Below, piece by piece: positions 53,081 to 59,918 of a stretch of 64,000 bases of DNA; position 1 is the stretch's first letter; each line of letters starts with the position of its first letter. Position numbers and translations under genes: made by a program. Below the pieces are notes generated by a model. That model ran no database searches. It saw only the letters and a list, made by a program, of their open reading frames with translations, and was not told the origin of the DNA. The DNA comes from JADKIH01 sp964595205. GTDB taxonomy: Bacteria > Bacteroidota > Bacteroidia > AKYH767-A > 2013-40CM-41-45. The DNA lies in the NCBI GenBank assembly GCA_964595205.1, contig CAZQOQ010000006.1:1-64000 (forward strand), written 5' to 3'.

Positions 53081-53611
53081 TTATTTATACATGGAGAAAG
53101 CGCAATTCCCATACTTTCTCACATCGAAGGGTTTGATTTCGCTGTGAAGCATTCGCTTCGACTGATGCTCAACGATGAGCCATCCGTTATCTTTCAATAA
53201 TTTTTTTTCAGCAATCAAGTCAGGCAGGCGGTCGGTTTCTTCCATTGCAAAAGGAGGATCGGCGAAGATGATGTCATACTTTTCTTCTGATTGCTTCACA
53301 TGTTTAAACACATCTGCACGAAAACACTTCAGGTTTTCTATTTTTAAATCTGCAGCAGTTTTCCTGATGAAACTGATGCAATGATAATCTTCATCCACAC
53401 ACGTAACTGATTTGGCACCTCGCGAAATGAATTCATAGCCAATGCTGCCGGCACCTGCAAACAAGTCCAATACTTCGAGTGTTTCAAAGTCGAAATAGTT
53501 GTTTAGGATGTTGAACAGGGCGCTCTTTGCAAAATCCGTCGTAGGACGTATCGGCAGATTGGAAGGCGGATGAATCATCCTTCCTCTTAATTGTCCACCC
53601 GTTATTCGCAC
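53081..53611 (-). CDS. rsmD: 16S rRNA (guanine(966)-N(2))-methyltransferase
   Basis: RsmD methylates G966 of 16S rRNA. The 176-aa product begins MRITGGQLRGRMI. It has RPTTDFAKSALFNIL, the SAM-binding motif VLDLFAGAGSIGYEFISRGA and the catalytic DPPF (in FADPPFAME). The start overlaps the DUF3822 gene by 10 nt, and coaD follows. Confidence 0.96.
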   Translation of the reverse strand: MRITGGQLRGRMIHPPSNLPIRPTTDFAKSALFNILNNYFDFETLEVLDLFAGAGSIGYEFISRGAKSVTCVDEDYHCISFIRKTAADLKIENLKCFRADVFKHVKQSEEKYDIIFADPPFAMEETDRLPDLIAEKKLLKDNGWLIVEHQSKRMLHSEIKPFDVRKYGNCAFSMYK

Positions 53612-54549
53612 AATGCAAGATTAAATAGTACAGAATAATGATGAAACGGGATTTCAAAATCGGGAAAAGCCGGCTGTTGCGAAACCGGAATGCCAGGTAT
53701 CGTTAAGTTGCGGATATATTTTCCAAGAAGTTGATATACCGGCGAGTCCTCTTCAATTTCTCCCGTAACTGAGAGTAAAAATTTTTCAGGATTCATTTCC
53801 ATCTGCTCACACACGAAAAGCGTATAGTAAAGTATGTCTTCGTTCTTCTCCCACGAATATGAATTCAAGAGGAGTAACTTTTTATTTTCCGACACCACAA
53901 TGTCTATTTTTCCGCTGCGGATATTAAGCCACATTCTCTTCCCCGAATCGAGATGAGTCTGTAAATTCATTCCAAGCAGCAATGCCTGTGAATAGTGAAG
54001 AATCTGCGGATCCTGGAACAGGTGATTGAGCTCGTTCATGAGTTCCTTTTCGACAGAAAAAACCGTATAAAGATGGAAGGAGGGTACATGTTGTGACTGA
54101 ATTTTATTTTCAGCTTGCAGAAAGTAGTTTTTTCTGAAATAGATTTCCTCGTCGCCTGTCTTAAACAAAGATTCGGGAACAAGTGTAAACGCTGACGACA
54201 TAATGCCGGCGGTTACTTTCAGGAATTCGTAATTGCGAAGCAGCCTGCTTTGCGCTGAAACATTCTCCAGCACTTCCTTCCATCCTTTCTCTTTAAGGTT
54301 TTTAAGGGGTAACAATTCAAATCCCAGGATGCGGCCTGTTCTTCTTTCCTTCAATGCAAGCTGTATGTCTTCCTGCTCGGCAAGTAAATACAGGTCGCAC
54401 ATACCTGCAGACTTCGAAACCAGAGCAGGATCGGCAAAAAATAACGCTTTATCGCCTGTATGTGTTATAAATATGTTTTCGCCGGAATTCACAATCTGTT
54501 CTTCAATGTCAAAGATGAAAAAAAATCTGCAAAGAAGATTTAATGGCAA
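53602..54549 (-). CDS. DUF3822 family protein
   Basis: A protein of up to 315 aa of the DUF3822 family, an actin/ASKHA-like fold of unknown role restricted to Bacteroidota. It shows FHLYTVFSVEKELMNELNHLF in the middle and a C-terminal PFHHYSVLFNLALCE. The 5' end is uncertain: the frame opens with TTG 54549, a GTG lies about 20 codons in, and the first ATG is about codon 49. It lies directly upstream of rsmD and overlaps it by 10 nt. Confidence 0.8.
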   Translation of the reverse strand: MPLNLLCRFFFIFDIEEQIVNSGENIFITHTGDKALFFADPALVSKSAGMCDLYLLAEQEDIQLALKERRTGRILGFELLPLKNLKEKGWKEVLENVSAQSRLLRNYEFLKVTAGIMSSAFTLVPESLFKTGDEEIYFRKNYFLQAENKIQSQHVPSFHLYTVFSVEKELMNELNHLFQDPQILHYSQALLLGMNLQTHLDSGKRMWLNIRSGKIDIVVSENKKLLLLNSYSWEKNEDILYYTLFVCEQMEMNPEKFLLSVTGEIEEDSPVYQLLGKYIRNLTIPGIPVSQQPAFPDFEIPFHHYSVLFNLALCE

Positions 54550-54575
54550 AGATTTTAAATATTCCTCATCCGGAC

Positions 54576-54606
54576 TTTGTACTTTGTACGAATAAAATTA
54601 GATTTG
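54576..54606 (+). promoter_or_regulatory. tRNA-Val(GAC) promoter, TTTG-N19-TAGATTTG
   Basis: TTTG (54576-54579), a 19-nt spacer and TAGATTTG (54599-54606) match the Bacteroidota promoter exactly. The predicted start lies about 20-25 bases before the tRNA 5' end. Confidence 0.87.
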
Positions 54607-54635
54607 CGGCCCCATCGTTTATGAATGGGGAATTT

Positions 54636-54710
54636 GCGAGCTTAGCTCAGTTGGTTTAGAGCATTACCTCGACAAGGTAGGGGTCACTGGTTCGAGTCCA
54701 GTAGTTCGCA
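54636..54710 (+). tRNA. tRNA-Val (anticodon GAC), C at position 33
   Basis: A 75-nt cloverleaf. The acceptor is GCGAGCT/AGTTCGC with discriminator A. The D arm is GCTC/GAGC, the anticodon stem TTACC/GGTAG and the loop TCGACAA. The variable loop is GGGTC, and the T arm is ACTGG-TTCGAGT-CCAGT. Reading the 7-nt loop gives anticodon GAC (Val) with C, not the near-universal U, at position 33. Shifting the stem by one base breaks pairing, so the GAC reading stands. CCA is not encoded. Confidence 0.9.
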
Positions 54711-54719
54711 CTGAAATCG

Positions 54720-55015
54720 TTTGGCGTTTGGCGTTTGGCGTTGCAAGATCAAAAATCAACAATCAACAATCAACAATCAACAATCAGTGTTTAGATTTAC
54801 GATTGCTGAGTGTTGATTTTTGATTTATGATGTGAGCCAAACTTCAAAAATCAACAATCATCAATCAACAATCAACAATCAACAATCAACAATCAACAAT
54901 CAGTGTTTAGATTTACGATTGCTGAGTGTTGATTTTTGATTTATGATGTGATCCAAACTTCAAACTTCAAAAATCAACAATCAACAATCAACAATCAACA
55001 ATCATCAATCTCAAA
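54720..55015. repeat. heptamer repeat field (TTTGGCG, AATCAAC) with 116-bp direct repeat
   Basis: The 320-bp gap after the tRNA holds three TTTGGCG units (54720-54742) and then three blocks of tandem AATCAAC heptamers. A 65-bp unit from CAATCAGTGTTTAG to CCAAACTTC is present twice, at 54781-54845 and 54897-54962 (116-bp offset, one clear difference: GAGCC or GATCC). Inverted words (ATCAAAAATCAAC and GTTGATTTTTGAT) allow hairpins. No ORF was supported. Confidence 0.93.
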
Positions 55016-55029
55016 TCTTTTTATAAAAT

Positions 55030-55473
55030 CTATTTCCTAATCACAATAGCTGCCGTTGTCACCGAATTACTTTTGTGTCCGGCACGATCAACGATATAAA
55101 GTGTATACGTTACACTCTGAGACGACGAACTGTCGGTTAGTACCTGGCCTCCGATATCAATATTCAGATTGCCATCGATAGGAATCGATGATCCTGTCGG
55201 TGCCAGTTGTTTGATCCTGTATTCGTAAGTGATACCGATCCGGTTGTCGGTCACAAAACAGTTTTTCACCTGGTCGTTGTTTTCGCCTAAGTCGCCATCG
55301 CCATCCTTGTAGTGAATGGTAATTGTAACCGGTTCTGTGTATTGCATCGGATTCGCAGGTGTAATGCTTACCATTTCTATCGACGGCTCAACAGGAAAAC
55401 TGATCTCATCATCTTTACATCCGGTGATGAAAAACAGGATCAACGAAAAATAATATATCGTTTTACTGTACAT
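55030..55473 (-). CDS. small lipoprotein with Ig/cadherin-like domain
   Basis: A 147-aa lipoprotein: MYSKTIYYFSLILFFITGC ends in a lipobox (Cys near residue 19). The mature part is one beta-sandwich with YKDGDGDLGEN, an Asp-rich calcium-type loop frequent in Bacteroidota lipoproteins, and a final YTLYIVDRAGHKSN strand pair. ATG 55473 was chosen because it starts the signal; it overlaps the end of the upstream gene by 11 nt. It is the last gene of the five-gene leftward operon. Confidence 0.82.
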   Translation of the reverse strand: MYSKTIYYFSLILFFITGCKDDEISFPVEPSIEMVSITPANPMQYTEPVTITIHYKDGDGDLGENNDQVKNCFVTDNRIGITYEYRIKQLAPTGSSIPIDGNLNIDIGGQVLTDSSSSQSVTYTLYIVDRAGHKSNSVTTAAIVIRK

Positions 55474-56389
55474 AAAAAGCGTAGAGTGTTTTATAATATT
55501 CGAACGATTGATCTCTCGGAAATTCCGCATTCACTCCCGGGTGATCGCCATCATTTACATAAATGCGGAAATAAACCGTAGTTCCTGCGGGCCATAAATT
55601 GCCCGGCACTTCTACGAGCCAGGCAGTATATTGCGACAGATAGAAGAATGACGGAATCGTAACGGCGCCGGTAAAATTATTCTTGTCTGTGGAGAATCGA
55701 ATTTCTTTAACCGTGAACAGCGAAGGATCCGTGCCATCGCTTCCATCTGCCGTATCTGTGGCTACAAACAGGATGCGCATCGCTTTATTCGCATGCGCAA
55801 TAAACGGGTTCAACGGAAAGTTATCGAGCCGAATGCTGTCGAGCCGTGAGAAAGTGAGAGAATCTACCGCAACATATCCAACAATGTTTGGCTGCAGGTT
55901 AGGCTTCTGTGGTAAATTACCGCTGTTATCCGGACAGCCGGCATTGATCCAGTTTTTCACATGGTCAATTTCTGAAGCACTTAACCTGACCGAATTGGAA
56001 GGCATGTATTCGGTCGTGTTTGTTGTCAGCCGCTCGATCAGCCACGAGTCTGAGATGTTGTATGGAACCACACGTTGAGAATAAAGCTTCGCCGAGTCGA
56101 GCGTGACTTTATTGACCGGCTGATAAACGAGAGTGGAAAAAGTCGATTCGATGGTTCTGTAATCCGGTTCAAAGGTGCCGTCGTGGCAGCCGGGATTTGC
56201 ACATTTCGGAAAGAAAATATTCTTATGAAGTCCTGCAATGGAATTAGGATCGGGTTCGGCTGGTGTAACCGTATTCGTTGAGCGGTTGATCGAATCATAG
56301 GGATTAACAGGCTCCTCGTCGTTCTTGCATGAAAACAACATGCAAAAACAAAACAACGAAAACAGAATATTGAAAAGCCTAAACCTCAT
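55463..56389 (-). CDS. lipoprotein with cytochrome-c-like (CX4CH) domain
   Basis: A 308-aa lipoprotein with lipobox LFSC near residue 21. Residues 50-150 resemble the planctomycete-type cytochrome c (PSCyt) domain. NIFFPKCANPGCHDG holds the haem-type motif but with four residues between the Cys (CX4CH). A distal MPSNSV supplies the Met ligand and VKNWINAGCPD the closing helix. Residues 160-308 are beta-rich. ATG 56389 was chosen; ATG 56401 is possible. It overlaps the downstream lipoprotein gene and starts 17 bp after the AlkP-like gene. Confidence 0.8.
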   Translation of the reverse strand: MRFRLFNILFSLFCFCMLFSCKNDEEPVNPYDSINRSTNTVTPAEPDPNSIAGLHKNIFFPKCANPGCHDGTFEPDYRTIESTFSTLVYQPVNKVTLDSAKLYSQRVVPYNISDSWLIERLTTNTTEYMPSNSVRLSASEIDHVKNWINAGCPDNSGNLPQKPNLQPNIVGYVAVDSLTFSRLDSIRLDNFPLNPFIAHANKAMRILFVATDTADGSDGTDPSLFTVKEIRFSTDKNNFTGAVTIPSFFYLSQYTAWLVEVPGNLWPAGTTVYFRIYVNDGDHPGVNAEFPRDQSFEYYKTLYAFYVQ

Positions 56390-56406
56390 TATTATTTTCA
56401 TTTTTT

Positions 56407-57753
56407 CTAAATGAAGGCCGCGTTCATCTGGCACATATTCCAGTCTTTAATTTTTCCTCCCGGAATATCATTGTCGAAACCCAGCAGATTTGCGATTGCC
56501 GGAACGATTTCGGTGCTCTCACCCATGATCGTATTGATAACCTGACCCTGGACTACCACATTCGGCGGACCAACAACCAGGCAGAAGATCTCTCTCGCAG
56601 TTTGCAAGAGCGGATCGCCTGTGAATTCAGGATCAGTCGGCGCCGTATGATCCAGCGCTCTTCTCCCATACAGGTCCACCGATGTATTCGGATAATAATT
56701 TCTTCCATGTTCCGGTGCAATGATAAGGACCGTATCGTCTGCCATTCCTGGCGTTTGCTGGATGGTTTTCCATAACTGCGCGACTGCAAAATCTGCTTTA
56801 CGGAGATTGTTTGCGTAGTCAGTAAACTTGAAGTGGCAGATATCCACATCCTGCATGTTTACAACGAGCAGCTCGGGTTTGAATGTTTTTATGATTTCGT
56901 TCGCGAAGAGGATGTTGTACATGTCGTTATTCATCGCCGCTCCCGCTCCCCAGGAATTTAAGAAAGCAGGATTCTGTGCTTTCGTGTACAGGTCGGTGAT
57001 GAATTGCTGCAGCAGAACTGCATCCTGCTTTGGATTTACCACTCCGGCACTTCCGTCGATGTAGGTGTGATTGAAAATTCCATTCACAAATTCGTGTATG
57101 TTGCTCACCACAGCTTCTTCCTGGCTTGTGAATGTACGCGGGTTACCGAGAACATCGTATCCTTCCGGACTGATCAGGCTTGTAGGTGCAATAAAATTGG
57201 CGCCGTACATCGGACCGTATTCGCCCGACTGGGAATAATTGAGTGCGGGATACGGGCCCAGTGTATTGGCAACCCACCAGCAATTCATGGCGCTTTGTTG
57301 CGGACTGTTATGCTTTCGGTAATATTCAAAAACGGTGGGATTGCGAGGGTGTTCGCGGATATTTAAATCCACGTCGACGTAATTGCCTGTAACAGCCACT
57401 GTGTGTCCGTTGTAATGCCCCGTCGGACCATTGTAATACCGGAACTCTTTAAATAACGTTCCGTAATTCTGAAGAGGCATGGCAAGGGGAGAAGAGGGCA
57501 GCGATTCCATTCCGCCGGCAATGTCGGATGAGACAGGCAAATTCCCATTAAACATATTCGTCATCAGGTTGCCATCGTTGAAGTGCACCGACTCCAGGTT
57601 CCGAACGCCGCCTGCATACAGGCAAAATACCACATGATTTACGCGTCTTAATCCCGATGCTGCAAACAATCTTCCGGAAGGAAGAATATAAGGAGCGGCA
57701 ATTACTCCTGCGGTTGCAAGGGCTGACTTTCTTATAAACTCACGGCGCTTCAT
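56407..57753 (-). CDS. Tat-exported DUF1501-like (AlkP-fold) protein
   Basis: A 448-aa protein. The N terminus MKRREFIRKSALATAGVIAAP is a Tat signal with the twin-Arg RREFI. The body resembles the DUF1501/alkaline-phosphatase superfamily: HVVFCLYAGGVRN at the first strand, VNMQDVDICHFKFTDYANNLRKAD and APEHGRN as metal-site regions, and a late DHTAPT. Not all metal ligands can be confirmed, so activity is uncertain. It lies between two pairs of lipoprotein genes, 11 and 17 nt from its neighbours. Confidence 0.8.
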   Translation of the reverse strand: MKRREFIRKSALATAGVIAAPYILPSGRLFAASGLRRVNHVVFCLYAGGVRNLESVHFNDGNLMTNMFNGNLPVSSDIAGGMESLPSSPLAMPLQNYGTLFKEFRYYNGPTGHYNGHTVAVTGNYVDVDLNIREHPRNPTVFEYYRKHNSPQQSAMNCWWVANTLGPYPALNYSQSGEYGPMYGANFIAPTSLISPEGYDVLGNPRTFTSQEEAVVSNIHEFVNGIFNHTYIDGSAGVVNPKQDAVLLQQFITDLYTKAQNPAFLNSWGAGAAMNNDMYNILFANEIIKTFKPELLVVNMQDVDICHFKFTDYANNLRKADFAVAQLWKTIQQTPGMADDTVLIIAPEHGRNYYPNTSVDLYGRRALDHTAPTDPEFTGDPLLQTAREIFCLVVGPPNVVVQGQVINTIMGESTEIVPAIANLLGFDNDIPGGKIKDWNMCQMNAAFI

Positions 57754-57764
57754 TCTTTCAGTTT

Positions 57765-58253
57765 TTAATAGAAACGATATTCATCCGATGTCATCATTGC
57801 ATAATAGATGGTTGCCGGTACAACTGATGCATTATTCTGAATGAGCTCCTTCCAGTAATGTTTTTCGAATTCGTCCGGTTCGCGATTGTAGAATTTTTTA
57901 TAGCTGTTTCTGATAAAAAGAATTGTATCTCCACTCACAGATGGTGTATTTGGAATAACCGCACTGCTGTCGTTGAGTAAATTTTTGATGATCCTCTCTT
58001 CGATGATTTTCAGATCACCGAAGGATGAATATGCAATGCTTAGGTTGACGAGTTTCGTTTGGGGAATGGAAGTTCCGAAAAGATCAGAGTAGGCGATGGA
58101 TATAAATTCAGTGGTGGATTTCCTGTTAGTCTTTTCGCCTCCGGGTTTTGTTACGGTTACAGGATTGACTTCGTATTCGTATTCCTTGTCCGTTTTACAG
58201 GAGCACAGAAACGCGAGGGTCAATACAAAAACAAAAAGTGCATTCAATTTCAT
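57765..58253 (-). CDS. lipoprotein with one RxP-type helical module
   Basis: A 162-aa lipoprotein (lipobox LCSC near residue 19). The mature part has a helical module YKKFYNREPDEFEKHYWKEL near the C terminus, like the DUF4214/PSD pattern YxxxxxRxPDxxE. I recognise no exact family. Its ATG overlaps the TGA of the upstream lipoprotein by one base (TGATG), so the two are translationally coupled and probably interact. Confidence 0.78.
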   Translation of the reverse strand: MKLNALFVFVLTLAFLCSCKTDKEYEYEVNPVTVTKPGGEKTNRKSTTEFISIAYSDLFGTSIPQTKLVNLSIAYSSFGDLKIIEERIIKNLLNDSSAVIPNTPSVSGDTILFIRNSYKKFYNREPDEFEKHYWKELIQNNASVVPATIYYAMMTSDEYRFY

Positions 58254-59116
58254 CAGAGTCCGATGAATTCATTGGTTGATAATATGTCTTTCTGCACGAC
58301 AGTAAAATCTCCTGTCGTTGAATATTTCAGAGTACCATCGGCCATTTCGATGGTAGTAGGGTTCCGGTTGAGATACTTCAGGTACATGAAAACGACCTGT
58401 CCTTCAAAATAATTGGAGCTATGCGTAAAAATGTCAAGGTAGTCTTCTTTCGAGGACCCGGAATGAAGGAATAATACAGCATTGTTGCCATCGACCATGG
58501 AGACTCCTGCCAGTTGTTCGGCGCTTGTCGGATTCCTGTTTATCAACTGCATGAAAGTTGAAATCACAAAATTGGCAGAGCCCATGTTGATCTGATCATA
58601 AATGTAGTTGTTGCACATGCGGCGTTGCAATTCGTCGATTTCTATGCTGTCGTTTACATATTCATCGTATGCATCCCGCATAGCATTCATCCTGTCGAGT
58701 TCGTATTGAAAATAGGGCCAAAGTACCTGTTGGGATGTATCGGCGAGGAACAATTCGAAGATATAGATCCATTGAGAAAATTCGGCGGTATCAGTGAAGT
58801 TTAAAAGTTTGTTCCTGTTTTCATCATACACATGGGGGCGAAAATCAGCATCGTTGAAGACATCATCAAGAAAAACTCTCCGTGATGTGCTATCCATGTT
58901 TGAGGCTGTGAGTAAAGCTTTCGCCGAATTGAATTCAGACGTATCGGGTTCTCTGCCGAGAGTGAGAATGTAAGTACGGTTTATGTAGTTTTCGATAACG
59001 ACATTCGAAATGGTTTCGTCAGGTGGCGGCTCATTAAACGTTACCTGTTCGATTTCTGATTTTTTACAGGCAGAAAACGTTATAGCGATTAACAGGAAGA
59101 TGAATATTTTTTGCAT
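58253..59116 (-). CDS. lipoprotein with several RxP-type helical modules
   Basis: A 287-aa lipoprotein (lipobox FSAC near residue 17). The mature part carries at least three copies of a short module: YILTLGREPDTSEFN, QLINRNPTSAEQ and YLNRNPTTIEM. The downstream lipoprotein has one more. The pattern is like DUF4214 and planctomycete PSD domains. It is the first gene of the five-gene leftward operon. The promoter should lie in the repeat-bearing gap 59117-59300. Confidence 0.8.
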   Translation of the reverse strand: MQKIFIFLLIAITFSACKKSEIEQVTFNEPPPDETISNVVIENYINRTYILTLGREPDTSEFNSAKALLTASNMDSTSRRVFLDDVFNDADFRPHVYDENRNKLLNFTDTAEFSQWIYIFELFLADTSQQVLWPYFQYELDRMNAMRDAYDEYVNDSIEIDELQRRMCNNYIYDQINMGSANFVISTFMQLINRNPTSAEQLAGVSMVDGNNAVLFLHSGSSKEDYLDIFTHSSNYFEGQVVFMYLKYLNRNPTTIEMADGTLKYSTTGDFTVVQKDILSTNEFIGL

Positions 59117-59141
59117 GGTATGAGGCAGGGTAAATGTACTT

Positions 59142-59294
59142 ATTTATTGAAGATTGAAAATTGAAGATTGGAAATTAATTTGGTACTGGTTATTGAAAAT
59201 TCAGTTGTTATTAACAGATGTTAATGAATAACCAATTAACAAATAACCAATATCCATTTATTATTCAATCTTCATTATTCAATCTTCAATAATA
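59142..59294. repeat. heptad-based inverted repeat
   Basis: The left part (59142-59172) is built of TTGAAGA/TTGAAAA heptads. The right part (59258-59294) carries TTCAATCTTCA words that are their reverse complements. An inner GGTTATT/AATAACC pair adds a second stem. It lies between the lipoprotein operon and lysE-like genes; no ORF was seen. Confidence 0.85.
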
Positions 59295-59300
59295 AAAGGG

Positions 59301-59918
59301 TTATCGAAGCAGCATCCTAACCCCAAACCCAATCAAAACAAGGCCAATCCCCCTGTTAATCCACAGCATGACATTGGGTTTCAGGATGTTTTTAATCCGG
59401 TGTGCAACGAAACTCTTTAACAGATCAGTAGAAAACACGGTTAACAATGTGCTGCAGAAAAAAATAATCTCATGTGTTCGGTTATAATTTTCTTTAACAC
59501 TGACGAGACCGACTACGCCCAGCCAGAATAAAAATACAGCCGGATTTACAAGATTTAGTAAAAAACCTTTCAATACGAAATGAGCATGAACGGTCTTTTT
59601 ATCGTCGTCTACTTCTTTGAGTTTTATCCTTCGAAAAAAAGTATAAATTCCAAAACTGATAAAAAGTATTCCTCCAATCCAGCTCATGGCGGTTTGATGA
59701 GAGTCGATAAGCCTGACAAGCGATGCAAATGTGTAACAGACGGTAATCAGGAAAGCGTCGCTGAGGAATACTCCGAATGCCAGGAAAACTCCTGCTTTGA
59801 AACCTTCATGCAGGCTGGTCTGAAGCAAAGCAAAGAAAACCGGGCCGAGCATGATGGCAAGCAGCAGGCCGAATGTAATTCCACTCAGAATTGGATCGGT
59901 CCAGGTTATTTCATTCAT
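59301..59918 (-). CDS. LysE family translocator
   Basis: A 205-aa inner-membrane exporter with six hydrophobic segments. The family motif near the start is GLLLAIMLGPVFFALLQTSLHEG, and NPAVFLFWLGVVG is in the middle. LysE/RhtB proteins export amino acids or related small molecules. It is the distal gene of a two-gene unit: the GH3 gene's stop overlaps its start as ATGA on the minus strand, with LysE translated first. Confidence 0.9.
   Translation of the reverse strand: MNEITWTDPILSGITFGLLLAIMLGPVFFALLQTSLHEGFKAGVFLAFGVFLSDAFLITVCYTFASLVRLIDSHQTAMSWIGGILFISFGIYTFFRRIKLKEVDDDKKTVHAHFVLKGFLLNLVNPAVFLFWLGVVGLVSVKENYNRTHEIIFFCSTLLTVFSTDLLKSFVAHRIKNILKPNVMLWINRGIGLVLIGFGVRMLLR

Noticed and set aside
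54750..55015. CRISPR-like array of AATCAAC repeats
   Set aside because: The unit is 7 bp and tandem, with no unique spacers of 30-40 bp and no cas genes.
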